Made by a program: the position numbers and the translations under genes. Shown in pieces: positions 54,494 to 62,623 of a DNA stretch of 64,000 bases. The notes below the pieces were generated by a model, which saw nothing but the letters and a program-made list of their open reading frames with translations, searched no databases and was not told the origin of the DNA. The stretch is from assembly GCA_035504095.1 (NCBI GenBank), contig DATJSN010000001.1, positions 55,100-119,099 of the forward strand, written 5' to 3'. The DNA comes from DATJSN01 sp035504095 (lineage in GTDB: Bacteria; Planctomycetota; Phycisphaerae; WQYP01). How positions within the stretch are numbered: position 1 is the stretch's first letter; each line of letters opens with the position of its first letter.

Positions 54494-56047
54494 ATGTCTC
54501 AACCCACGCAATCAACAGGAAAAATGGAGAAACTCGTCGCGCTCTGCCGGCGGCGCGGATTTATTTTCCAGTCATCCGAGATTTACGGCGGGATCAACGG
54601 CTTTTGGGATTACGGCCCTTTGGGCGTCGAACTAAAGCGCAATTTAAAAGACGCATGGTGGCGCGATATTGTCCGCTGCCCACCGAATGGTCCGGGTGGC
54701 AAGCCCATTGAAATGGTCGGCCTGGATTGCACGATCATTATGAATCCCAAAGTGTGGGTCGCCAGCGGGCACGTGGGGGGATTTGCTGATCAAATGGTCG
54801 ATTGCCGGTCATGCAAATCACGGTTTCGCGCCGACCACCTGCAGGTGATTGAATTAATCTTTCCCAACGCCGGCGAAAAAGGACCTATCCATATTTCCGG
54901 TATTGGTTCTGAACAGGAAATTTTGGAAGCGAATGAGAAAAAAATAGAAAAATTGAAAAAGAACTTCGGCTCGGACGTTCGCATTTCTCCGGCGATCCCT
55001 TTGGTCTCCCTGGATCCTGAATTCAAAGCCCGTTTTCTTTGTCCAAATTGCGAAGCCAAAGGTTCCATGACCGAACCGCGCGCCTTCAACCTGATGTTTG
55101 AAACGCACGTCGGCGCCCTGCGCGATGATGAATCGCTTGCTTACCTTCGTCCCGAAACCGCTCAGGGCATTTTCGCCAATTTCCGTAACGTCGTTGATAC
55201 CAGCCGCGTCAAAGTTCCATTTGGCATCGCCCAAATTGGCAAAGCATTCCGTAACGAGGTTACGCCGCGCAATTTCACTTTCCGTTCGCGCGAGTTCGAG
55301 CAGATGGAAATTGAATTCTTTATTCATCCCGATACCGCAGCAGAGTGGTATAAATTCTGGCGCGACAGCCGCTTTGCCTGGTGGCAGTCTGTGGGCCTCA
55401 CGAGTTCACATCTGCAGTTGCGCGAACATAACAAGGACGAATTGGCCCATTACGCCAAAGAAGGCGCTGGTACCAGCGATATCGAATACAAATTCCCGTT
55501 TACTGATCCCGGCTTTGGCGAGCTTGAAGGCGTTGCACATCGCACCGATTTTGATTTACGCCAGCATGCCCAGCATTCCGGTCTTGGCGACAAACTCAAG
55601 TACTTCGATCAGGAAAAAAATCAGCGCTATTTCCCGCACGTCATAGAACCGTCCGCGGGCGCGGACCGCGGAACCCTTGCTCTTCTTTGTGAAGCGTATA
55701 CCGATGATCCGTCGCGTCCTTCCGGTGTGGTAATGAAGTTCCATCCGCGTATGGCCCCGATCAAGGCGGGCATTTTCCCCCTTGTGGACAAAGATGGCAT
55801 GCCCGAAATCACCGAAAAGCTTTATGAAGACCTCCGCCGCACTTGGAACGTACAACTTGATGTGAAACAGAATATTGGCAAGCGGTATGCCCGTATGGAT
55901 GAAGCCGGAACGCCATTTTGCTTTACCGTGGATACACAGACCCTGTCTGACCAAACACTGACCGTGCGGTACCGCGATACTCTCCAGCAAGAGAGGTTGC
56001 ATGTGGATAAGGTCCGAGAATTTATGGAAAAATTTATAGGAAATTGA
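54494..56047 (+). CDS. glyS: glycyl-tRNA synthetase, single-chain (eukaryote/archaeal type)
   Basis: The 517-residue class II synthetase charges tRNA-Gly. Landmarks: RGFIFQSSEIYGGINGFWDYG near the start, a Cys-rich insert (VDCRSCKSRF, LCPNCEAKGS), PETAQGIFANFRN, GKAFRNEVTPRNF (motif 2) and RGTLALLCEAYTDD (motif 3). The C-terminal anticodon-binding domain ends VREFMEKFIGN. This is the alpha2 type, not the E. coli alpha2-beta2 pair. AAAGGA precedes the ATG. It lies 96 bases after nuoH and may be read together with it; the terminator at 56225-56263 ends the unit. Confidence 0.95.
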   Translation: MSQPTQSTGKMEKLVALCRRRGFIFQSSEIYGGINGFWDYGPLGVELKRNLKDAWWRDIVRCPPNGPGGKPIEMVGLDCTIIMNPKVWVASGHVGGFADQMVDCRSCKSRFRADHLQVIELIFPNAGEKGPIHISGIGSEQEILEANEKKIEKLKKNFGSDVRISPAIPLVSLDPEFKARFLCPNCEAKGSMTEPRAFNLMFETHVGALRDDESLAYLRPETAQGIFANFRNVVDTSRVKVPFGIAQIGKAFRNEVTPRNFTFRSREFEQMEIEFFIHPDTAAEWYKFWRDSRFAWWQSVGLTSSHLQLREHNKDELAHYAKEGAGTSDIEYKFPFTDPGFGELEGVAHRTDFDLRQHAQHSGLGDKLKYFDQEKNQRYFPHVIEPSAGADRGTLALLCEAYTDDPSRPSGVVMKFHPRMAPIKAGIFPLVDKDGMPEITEKLYEDLRRTWNVQLDVKQNIGKRYARMDEAGTPFCFTVDTQTLSDQTLTVRYRDTLQQERLHVDKVREFMEKFIGN

Positions 56048-56504
56048 AAAAGTATTCATAAGTGTGGATAAATAATGGAGTTACGAGAGGACCTATAAAG
56101 CACAAATTTTTTGTAAATAGGTTGAAGTTTTTTTTAATATGGATACGATATATGTGTAGTCACATGTAATGAGCAGCCTAGAGGGGGCTGTAATTCATAA
56201 CAAACTTGCTCTCTCTCTCCCTCCCCAGGCTGGCGTTCCTTCGGGCCGCCAGCCTGGTTTTTTATTTACGATTGCGTTTTTAGGTCATTGGCGAAAATCC
56301 TCACGAGAATTTTACAGACCGATAATATTTCATTTACGATCCTTTACCTGCAACTTTGCGGGTCATTTTCCCCCTTTGCTTTTTACTTATGTAAGTCCCA
56401 ATCCCCGTCCTCTACATTGCCACTCGTTGAATAAATTACAGATATAATGATTGCCAGGTAATAAGGTTCCGATAACTTTTTGAAACGAATTAGAGGCTTT
56501 TAAT
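56048..56504. other. 457-base spacer after glyS
   Basis: The stretch is AT-rich at first (56061-56160) and includes the terminator hairpin at 56225-56263. An open frame at 56169-56447 crosses the terminator and is not a gene. The last 100 bases before the DnaJ-like gene probably hold its promoter; I cannot identify a convincing hexamer pair. Confidence 0.5.
56225..56263 (+). terminator. intrinsic terminator downstream of glyS
   Basis: An 11-base-pair stem (CCAGGCTGGCG at 56225-56235 with CGCCAGCCTGG at 56247-56257) has an 11-base loop and is followed by six T residues. It lies about 180 bases past the glyS stop. Confidence 0.85.
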
Positions 56505-57491
56505 ATGGCAGAATCTAAACGGGACTTTTACGAAGTTCTGGGCGTATCCAAAAGCGCATCCGCCGATCAAATCAAATCCGCTTATCGCAAACTCGCGCGA
56601 AAGTATCATCCCGATCTGAACCGCAGTGACAAATCCGCCGAATCTCGATTTAAGGAAGTGCAGGAAGCTTACGACATTCTAAGCGATGCAAAAAAACGTC
56701 AGGCTTATGATCAGTTTGGTCACGCCGGCGTCAGCAGCGCCGCCGCTGCCGAAGCCGCGGCAGCCGCGGCTTCGGCCGGGCGCGGTAATTCCGGTTTTCG
56801 CTATTCTACGCGCACGCCTGGCGGGGCCACTGTCGATTTCGGCGAAGTGGACCTTGAAGACCTCTTCGCGTCCATGTCCGGTTTCGGTCGCCGCGGACGT
56901 GGGCGCGGATTTACTCAGGAAGATGTTTCTTCTCCCGCGGGTTCCGACATTGTCCACAATGTTACGCTGACCTTCGAACAGGCGGCGCGCGGCACAACGC
57001 TCGAACTGCGCTTCGATACAATGGATCGTGCCCATTCCGAAACCATCAGCGTCAAAATCCCTCCCGGCGTCGATGAAGGTTCCAAGGTGCGCGTCCGCGG
57101 CCGGGGCCAACCGTCCGCAATGGGACGCGTTCGCGGCGATCTGATCATTGTTACTCACATAGCTCCGCATCCGTTTTTTAGCCGCGTTGGTCAGGATGTG
57201 CTGCTGGATCTTCCTGTTTCGATCACCGAAGCACTGCGCAGCGCGTTGATTCGTGTGCCAACGCTCGATGGTCCGGTTGAATTACGCATTCCGCCGGGCG
57301 TAAACAGTGGAAAAAAGTTGCGCATCAAAGGTCGGGGCATCGAAAACCGCGAACATATCAAAGGCGATCAACTATGCCGTATTTTGATCGTGTTTCCGGA
57401 AGGCCTGTCCGAACAGGAAATTCAATCATTCACGAATATCGACGCCGCCCATAAATTTAATCCCCGTAAGGATGTTTCGTGGAATATTTAA
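56505..57491 (+). CDS. cbpA: DnaJ/CbpA-type J-domain co-chaperone
   Basis: The 328-residue protein has a J domain (about 5-70) with His35-Pro36-Asp37, then a Gly/Ala/Phe-rich linker (about 78-130). The DnaJ C-terminal substrate-binding repeats follow (about 145-315: GSDIVHNVTLTFEQAARG, IPPGVDEGSKVRVRGRG, DLPVSITEALRSALIRVP). There is no zinc-finger domain, so it is the CbpA/DnaJ-type-II class. It stimulates DnaK ATPase and holds clients. GAGGC precedes the ATG by eight bases. It is followed by a small membrane-protein gene. Confidence 0.92.
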   Translation: MAESKRDFYEVLGVSKSASADQIKSAYRKLARKYHPDLNRSDKSAESRFKEVQEAYDILSDAKKRQAYDQFGHAGVSSAAAAEAAAAAASAGRGNSGFRYSTRTPGGATVDFGEVDLEDLFASMSGFGRRGRGRGFTQEDVSSPAGSDIVHNVTLTFEQAARGTTLELRFDTMDRAHSETISVKIPPGVDEGSKVRVRGRGQPSAMGRVRGDLIIVTHIAPHPFFSRVGQDVLLDLPVSITEALRSALIRVPTLDGPVELRIPPGVNSGKKLRIKGRGIENREHIKGDQLCRILIVFPEGLSEQEIQSFTNIDAAHKFNPRKDVSWNI

Positions 57492-57511
57492 AACTCTCAT
57501 CTTCCTTCATC

Positions 57512-57538
57512 GATTCCCTTTTCCCTGTTCCCTATCCT
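57512..57538. repeat. GGGAATAGGG-type intergenic repeat, reverse orientation
   Basis: The plus strand reads GATTCCCTTTTCCCTGTTCC and continues CTATCC, the complement of the GGGAA/AGGGAA words at 35356-35420. It lies just downstream of the cbpA stop and before the small membrane-protein gene. No coding or folding role is evident. Confidence 0.4.
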
Positions 57539-57568
57539 CTGCGTTATTGCCTCGGCGCCTCCACAACT

Positions 57569-57805
57569 ATGCCGGCGGAACTTCGGCATCTGCCCGATCT
57601 GCTGACCGTCGTAATTCTCGCGGCTCTTCTTTTCGTCCTGATGGTTGTTGTCATGAGTATGATTATTGCGGCGCGGCGTCTGATGATGACGTATCTCAAA
57701 TATAAACCTAAAAAAACGCGCTATGTGGACGCCTGGAAAATCGCCGGCCAGCGCGTGCAGCCGGACCAGCCACCACCTGCGGATGAGAAACAGAAAAAAA
57801 CATAG
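57569..57805 (+). CDS. small membrane-anchored protein, unknown
   Basis: This 78-residue protein has one long hydrophobic segment (about residues 12-37, LLTVVILAALLFVLMVVVMS). A basic cytoplasmic tail follows (ARRLMMTYLKYKPKKTRY), then a Pro/Gln/Lys-rich end. I start at ATG 57569; the open frame extends to 57479 through a repeat and is not convincing there. It follows the DnaJ-like gene in the same direction. The family is not recognised. Confidence 0.5.
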   Translation: MPAELRHLPDLLTVVILAALLFVLMVVVMSMIIAARRLMMTYLKYKPKKTRYVDAWKIAGQRVQPDQPPPADEKQKKT

Positions 57806-57879
57806 CTCAAATGCTCAGAGTAGATATGTCCGTAAGGGGACGCTGCTACAGCTCGCTGTTCCCTCTCTGTTACAAATTT

Positions 57880-59979
57880 TCACCTTTTTTCTTTGCTGCT
57901 GCACCATTTATGCCACATACCCCGATACGCCGCTTCAACATTTTGTGCGAAACGTTTGGCGTCCATCAATGGCGATTTTTTCATCATTGGCCGCAACGTT
58001 CGGCGAAGTTCCGCCAGTCGCGGCAAATCACTTGCAAGTTTCAAAGCGATTTGCACGTATTCGTCCGGTGTTTGGGCAATCAACTCCGGCAGTCCAATAT
58101 TGGTTAACATGCTGTATCCCGCTCGTCCCACCGCCGTTTGGCCGCGGAGGGTCACGACCGGAACGCCCATGAGCAGGCTGTCGCAGGTTGTGATTCCTCC
58201 GTTATAAGGAATCGGGTCCAGGGCAATATCAATCTGGTTATAAATCCGCATATATTGTTCCCAGGACTGGGTTCCGACGAAGTCGACGCGATCAGGTGAA
58301 ATGCCTTGTTGTTCGATATGTTGTCGTACATCCTCCAGATGCACCCCCGGATTCGCATGAATCATCATTCTGGCATTTGGCAGCTTCCGTAGGATCCGTG
58401 TCCAAAGATCCCACGCCGCCGGTGAAACCTTGGCGAAATTATTTATGCAACCGAAGGTGATGAATCCTTTGGACGAAGCAGGCAGGGGGGCAATTTCCGG
58501 CGCCGTCCCGCCGGGCTGATAGCACCAGTATGTTTGCGGCAATCGGATGGTCTGTTCGCTGTAAACGACCAGGTCTGTTTCCGGCGGATCAAGAAATGCA
58601 TCGGAAAAACGATAATCAACCGTGTCCATGCCGGTAGAGCCGGGATAACCCAGATAAGTCGCCTGAACCGGTGCGGGCTTATAGGCGAACACCAACAGTC
58701 GATTGTGGGCCGTATGTACGGATAAGTCGATCAGAATATCGATTTGATCCTCGCGAATCATCTGCGCGGTCCGTTGATCGCCGATTCCCACGATGCTGCG
58801 CCACACATCGCAGCAGGAACGTATTCGCCGGGTCCATTCATCGGAAGAAACCACGCCGGAATAAGCGAAAATTTCCACTGCCTGGCGATCATGCTGCTGG
58901 AGCAGAGGCAAAAGATTCCAGCCTACGACGTGGGCGCAAAAATCCGGCGAAATATAGCCGATTTTCAAGCGCCGTTTCGGATCGGGCCTGTTGGTGCATG
59001 GCTGGATTAATTGTTTCAATGGCTCGGCATGCAGCTTATTCCAGTTGCGCAGCTCCTGATGAATCATCGGAGCGTCATAATCGGGATGATGATGCAGGGC
59101 GTATATCAGGTTGCTGTGAACCTGATTGGCGCGGGGATCGAATTTTAAAGCGGTGCGGTATGCCGCGATGCATTCATCAATACACCCCTGATCTTTGAAA
59201 ATGTTGCCGAGATTATTGTGGGCTTCGATCAAATCGGGTTTAAGCTCGAGCGCGCGGTGATAGGCGTTAATGGCTTGAGGGTATTGATACAGATCCTTAA
59301 ACGCGTTGCCCAGATTGACATAAAGCTCAACCATACAGGGCCTGATCCGCAGCGCCGCCTGATACGCCGCTACGGCCTGAGCGATTTTGCCCTGGTCTTT
59401 AAGCGCCGCCCCCAGATTGTTATAAGCTTCGGCAAGATCGGGCCTGTTTTGTAGCGCGGCGCGAAAGGCGCTTATCGCTTCGTCGAGCAAACCTTGCGCC
59501 TTGAATGTGCATCCCAGATTGTAATGCGGCTCGGCAAATTGTGGATTCAATCGTATCGCGGCGCCAAACGCGGCCATGGCTTGAGGATAATCCTGCAGAT
59601 TGTGAAAGGCATTGCCGAGATTGTTATACGCCTGGGCATAATCGGGTTTGAGTCGGATGGCGTTCTGATATGCGTCAACAGCCGCCTGGACCTGCCTCAG
59701 GCTCATCAACACCAGCCCCAGATTGTTGTAATAAGAAGCCTCGGAGGGACGGCTTCCGATTGCCAGCTGGATGTACTCGGCGGCAATCTGATTTTGATCT
59801 CTCTGATGCGCCAGCATCCCCAGACAATTCAGAGCATCCGGATGATTTGGCTCTACCGACAATATACGTTTGTAGATTGCTTCGGCCTCGGAGAATCTGC
59901 CGGCATGATGGTGTTGCAAAGCCAGGGCAAACACCTGCTGGAGGGGCATTATATTTGGGTTGGAATTAGAATTGGGCAT
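57880..59979 (-). CDS. TPR-containing O-GlcNAc-transferase-like (SPINDLY-type) glycosyltransferase
   Basis: The 699-residue protein has about nine tetratricopeptide repeats (about 10-310), each with the W/Y-N-N-L-G and A-x-x-A-Y-Q/R-x-A-L pattern (e.g. AYNNLGAALKDQGK). The C-terminal GT41 catalytic half follows (about 340-690): KIGYISPDFCAHVVGWNLLP with the conserved His, LGYPGSTGMDTVDYR, GCINNFAKVSP, DIALDPIPYNGG and GVPVVTLRG. The family transfers GlcNAc or fucose to Ser/Thr of proteins recognised by the TPRs. There is no signal peptide, so it acts in the cytoplasm. It is the last gene of a tandem array of three; the upstream member starts 15 bases before it. The targets are unknown. Confidence 0.88.
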   Translation of the reverse strand: MPNSNSNPNIMPLQQVFALALQHHHAGRFSEAEAIYKRILSVEPNHPDALNCLGMLAHQRDQNQIAAEYIQLAIGSRPSEASYYNNLGLVLMSLRQVQAAVDAYQNAIRLKPDYAQAYNNLGNAFHNLQDYPQAMAAFGAAIRLNPQFAEPHYNLGCTFKAQGLLDEAISAFRAALQNRPDLAEAYNNLGAALKDQGKIAQAVAAYQAALRIRPCMVELYVNLGNAFKDLYQYPQAINAYHRALELKPDLIEAHNNLGNIFKDQGCIDECIAAYRTALKFDPRANQVHSNLIYALHHHPDYDAPMIHQELRNWNKLHAEPLKQLIQPCTNRPDPKRRLKIGYISPDFCAHVVGWNLLPLLQQHDRQAVEIFAYSGVVSSDEWTRRIRSCCDVWRSIVGIGDQRTAQMIREDQIDILIDLSVHTAHNRLLVFAYKPAPVQATYLGYPGSTGMDTVDYRFSDAFLDPPETDLVVYSEQTIRLPQTYWCYQPGGTAPEIAPLPASSKGFITFGCINNFAKVSPAAWDLWTRILRKLPNARMMIHANPGVHLEDVRQHIEQQGISPDRVDFVGTQSWEQYMRIYNQIDIALDPIPYNGGITTCDSLLMGVPVVTLRGQTAVGRAGYSMLTNIGLPELIAQTPDEYVQIALKLASDLPRLAELRRTLRPMMKKSPLMDAKRFAQNVEAAYRGMWHKWCSSKEKR

Positions 59980-59994
59980 AAAAATTTCCGTTGA

Positions 59995-62502
59995 TCACAC
60001 CTTTTGCTGATTGCACCATTTGCGCCACATCTGTCGGTAAGCCGCCTCAACGTTGCGGGCGAAACGCGGCGCATCCATCAATGACGACGCTTGAATGCGC
60101 CGACGAAGGGTGGAGTGAAACTGTGAGAGCCGCGGCAGATCGCTGGCGAGTTTAACAGCAATTTGAATATACTCTTCCTGCGTTTGGGCGATCAGTTCCG
60201 GCAGGCCGACATTGGTCAAAATCGAAACACCTCCGCGTCCCACGGCCATTTTACCGGACAAACTCACCACCGGCACACCCATCCACAAACAATCCATGCT
60301 GGTCATGAAGCCGTTATAGGGCCAGGTATCCAACCCGATATCGATGCGTTGGTAAATGTTCCAGAATTCGGTTTCATCCAGCCGGTCCAGAAACTCCACA
60401 CGCTCGGTGGAAATATTTTCTCTGCTCAATGTATCCAGCACACGCCGGTGCGCAGGTCCCTGCGGCGCTTTGATCAGCAGCCGTGAATCAGGCACGGCCG
60501 CGAGCAGCTTGGCCCACAGGTTCAATATCTCGTCATTAACCTTGCAGAAGTTGTTCAGGCTGCCAAAGGTAACGCCGCCGGTTTTGTTCGCCGGCAATTC
60601 CGCGCTTGGCGCGACGCTGGTCAGGGGATAATAACACAAATGAGCATCCGGTAGGCGGATGGATTCTTCGCAATAGTATGCGTCGAACATGCCCGGCGGG
60701 TCCACGTAAGAATCGGTCAGACGGTAATCCATGGCGTCCATGCCGGTTGAGCCGGGATAACCCAGCCAGGAAACCTGCACAGGCGCGGGTTTGCGGGCAA
60801 AAATCAACAGGCGATTGTCGGATGAATGCAACGATAAATCCACCAGAATGTCGATCTCATCGTCGCGAATCATCTGGGCCGCCTGCCGGTTCTTCAGGCT
60901 CATGATGTCGCGCCAGACGTCGGCGCGCGCGCTTAATTGTTCGGTCATGGAATCCGGCCGCTGCACGCTGGAATAACAGTAAATCTGAAAATTCCCCCGG
61001 TCGTGCTCGGCCAGCAGCGGCAACATAACGCGCCCGATCACGTGTAGATAAAAATCCGGTGAAACATAACCGATCCTGAGCTTCCGCTCGGCATCGCGGT
61101 TATTGGCGTAAGGGACAATAAATTTTTTCAGAGGCTGTTCATGCATCCGGTTCCAGCGCCGGAGTTCCTGTTGAATGCTCACGGCGTCGCAATCCGTTAG
61201 ATAATGCATGGTCAGAATCAGATTGCTGTGCACGCGGTGCTTATGCGGATCAATCCGCAGGGCAATTTGATATTCATCGATGGCTTCAAGAATCAGTCCC
61301 TGATCCTTATATGTATTGCCCAGATTGTTGTGGGCCTCCAAAAAGTCGCGCTTATACTCTAGAGCCACGCGAAATTTATCGACTGCGTCTTCGAACCGTT
61401 GCCCTTCTCTGAACCAATTGCCTGTGTTGAAGTGCGCCTGGGCAAAATCAGGCTTAAGCGCCAGTGCCGTGGTATAACTTGCCAGCGCCGCAGCGTATTG
61501 TCTTTGCGCCTGAAGCACGACGCCCAACAGGTTGTGCGCCTCAACGTAATCCGGCTGAAATTTCAAAGCCAGGCGCAACTCATCCTCAGCTTCCTTCTTT
61601 CGTCCAATCTGCCCAAGCACCATGCCCAGGTTATGATGTATCTGAGCGTGATCGGGCTTGAGTTTGAGCGCCAGGCGATATTCCGCCATAGCCTGGGCAA
61701 ATTCATGACGTTTGCTGTATAAACCGCCCAGATTATTGTGTGCTTCGGCGTTATCCGGATTGAGTTTCACGGCCTTCAGGTAGGCTTGCAAGGCCTCTTG
61801 TTCACGTCCTTGTGTCTGCAATACAGCGCCGAGGCCGCAGTAAGCTTCTGCGTAATCCGGTTTTAATTTCAATAGTTCGCCAAATGCGGCCTGCGCCTCG
61901 TCGAAGAGCTTCATCTGCGTGAGCGTCAATCCCAGATTATTGTGCGCCTCAATCAGATTGGGTTTGATGGTTATGGCGCGGCGAAAAGCGGCGACCGCTT
62001 CGTCGAGTTGTTTCTGCTTTTGCAGCACGCAGCCCAGATTGTAATGCGCCTCGGCGAAACCCGGTTGGAGTCGCACGGCGTTTTCAAAAGCCGCGATTGC
62101 CCCGGCGTCGTCACCCTTATCCTTGAGGATATTGCCCAGATTATTATGCGGCTCGGCGTAATCCGGCTGAAGTTCAATAGCGCGATGATAAGCGGCGGCG
62201 GCCTCATCCAGCCGCCCGCATTCCCGCAAAGCCATTCCCAGGTTGTTTTGATAGATCGCGGTTGAAGGATTAACGTCGATCGCCTGCCGGATCAATTCCG
62301 CGGCGCGCTGGCTTTGTCCGCTCTGGAAGGCAATCATGCCCAGCAGATGCAACGCGTCTGGATGATTCGGCTGGAGCTGGAGTATTTGCCGGTAAATCGC
62401 CTCCGCTTCGGCGAGTCTTCCGGCCTGATGCTGCTGCACGGCCAGATTCAGGGCTTGCTCAACGCTCCTTATTGAACTTTTGGAATCATTGGATACCATC
62501 AT
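59995..62502 (-). CDS. TPR-containing O-GlcNAc-transferase-like (SPINDLY-type) glycosyltransferase
   Basis: The 835-residue protein is the longest complete member of the array. About twelve TPR units (about 10-435) include YQNNLGMALRECGRL and HNNLGNTYKDQGLI, then the GT41 catalytic half: RIGYVSPDFYLHVIGRVMLP, LGYPGSTGMDAMDYR, NNFCKVNDEIL, DIGLDTWPYNGF and GVPVVSLSGKMAVGRG. The catalytic residues seen in the paralogue at 57880-59979 are also present. The start is ATG 62502 or 62499. The three extra TPRs suggest different substrate selection. A 23-base segment in the repeat region (61757-61779) is identical to the one at the window's right edge. Confidence 0.88.
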   Translation of the reverse strand: MMVSNDSKSSIRSVEQALNLAVQQHQAGRLAEAEAIYRQILQLQPNHPDALHLLGMIAFQSGQSQRAAELIRQAIDVNPSTAIYQNNLGMALRECGRLDEAAAAYHRAIELQPDYAEPHNNLGNILKDKGDDAGAIAAFENAVRLQPGFAEAHYNLGCVLQKQKQLDEAVAAFRRAITIKPNLIEAHNNLGLTLTQMKLFDEAQAAFGELLKLKPDYAEAYCGLGAVLQTQGREQEALQAYLKAVKLNPDNAEAHNNLGGLYSKRHEFAQAMAEYRLALKLKPDHAQIHHNLGMVLGQIGRKKEAEDELRLALKFQPDYVEAHNLLGVVLQAQRQYAAALASYTTALALKPDFAQAHFNTGNWFREGQRFEDAVDKFRVALEYKRDFLEAHNNLGNTYKDQGLILEAIDEYQIALRIDPHKHRVHSNLILTMHYLTDCDAVSIQQELRRWNRMHEQPLKKFIVPYANNRDAERKLRIGYVSPDFYLHVIGRVMLPLLAEHDRGNFQIYCYSSVQRPDSMTEQLSARADVWRDIMSLKNRQAAQMIRDDEIDILVDLSLHSSDNRLLIFARKPAPVQVSWLGYPGSTGMDAMDYRLTDSYVDPPGMFDAYYCEESIRLPDAHLCYYPLTSVAPSAELPANKTGGVTFGSLNNFCKVNDEILNLWAKLLAAVPDSRLLIKAPQGPAHRRVLDTLSRENISTERVEFLDRLDETEFWNIYQRIDIGLDTWPYNGFMTSMDCLWMGVPVVSLSGKMAVGRGGVSILTNVGLPELIAQTQEEYIQIAVKLASDLPRLSQFHSTLRRRIQASSLMDAPRFARNVEAAYRQMWRKWCNQQKV

Positions 62503-62504
62503 TT

Positions 62505-62549
62505 CACCACAGAGAACACCGAGGTGTCACAGAGGTTCACAGAGAATGG
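62505..62549. repeat. CACAGAG-rich intergenic repeat
   Basis: The plus strand reads CACCACAGAGAACACCGAGG and then CACAGAGGTTCACAGAG. This is the clearest copy of the element seen at 22008-22040. It sits in the spacer between two OGT-like genes, whose downstream part (62582-62635) has similar GTCTCTGTAT-type words. Such elements are dispersed in intergenic regions of many bacteria. Confidence 0.55.
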
Positions 62550-62623
62550 TTATTCTAATATAAATTAGGAATATATTTCTTTGAGTCTCTGTATTTACTC
62601 CGTGTCCCCAGTGTACGCTGTGG

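Noticed and set aside
56169..56447. 92-residue open frame downstream of glyS
   Set aside because: It crosses the terminator hairpin at 56225-56263, has no ribosome-binding site and no protein-like pattern.
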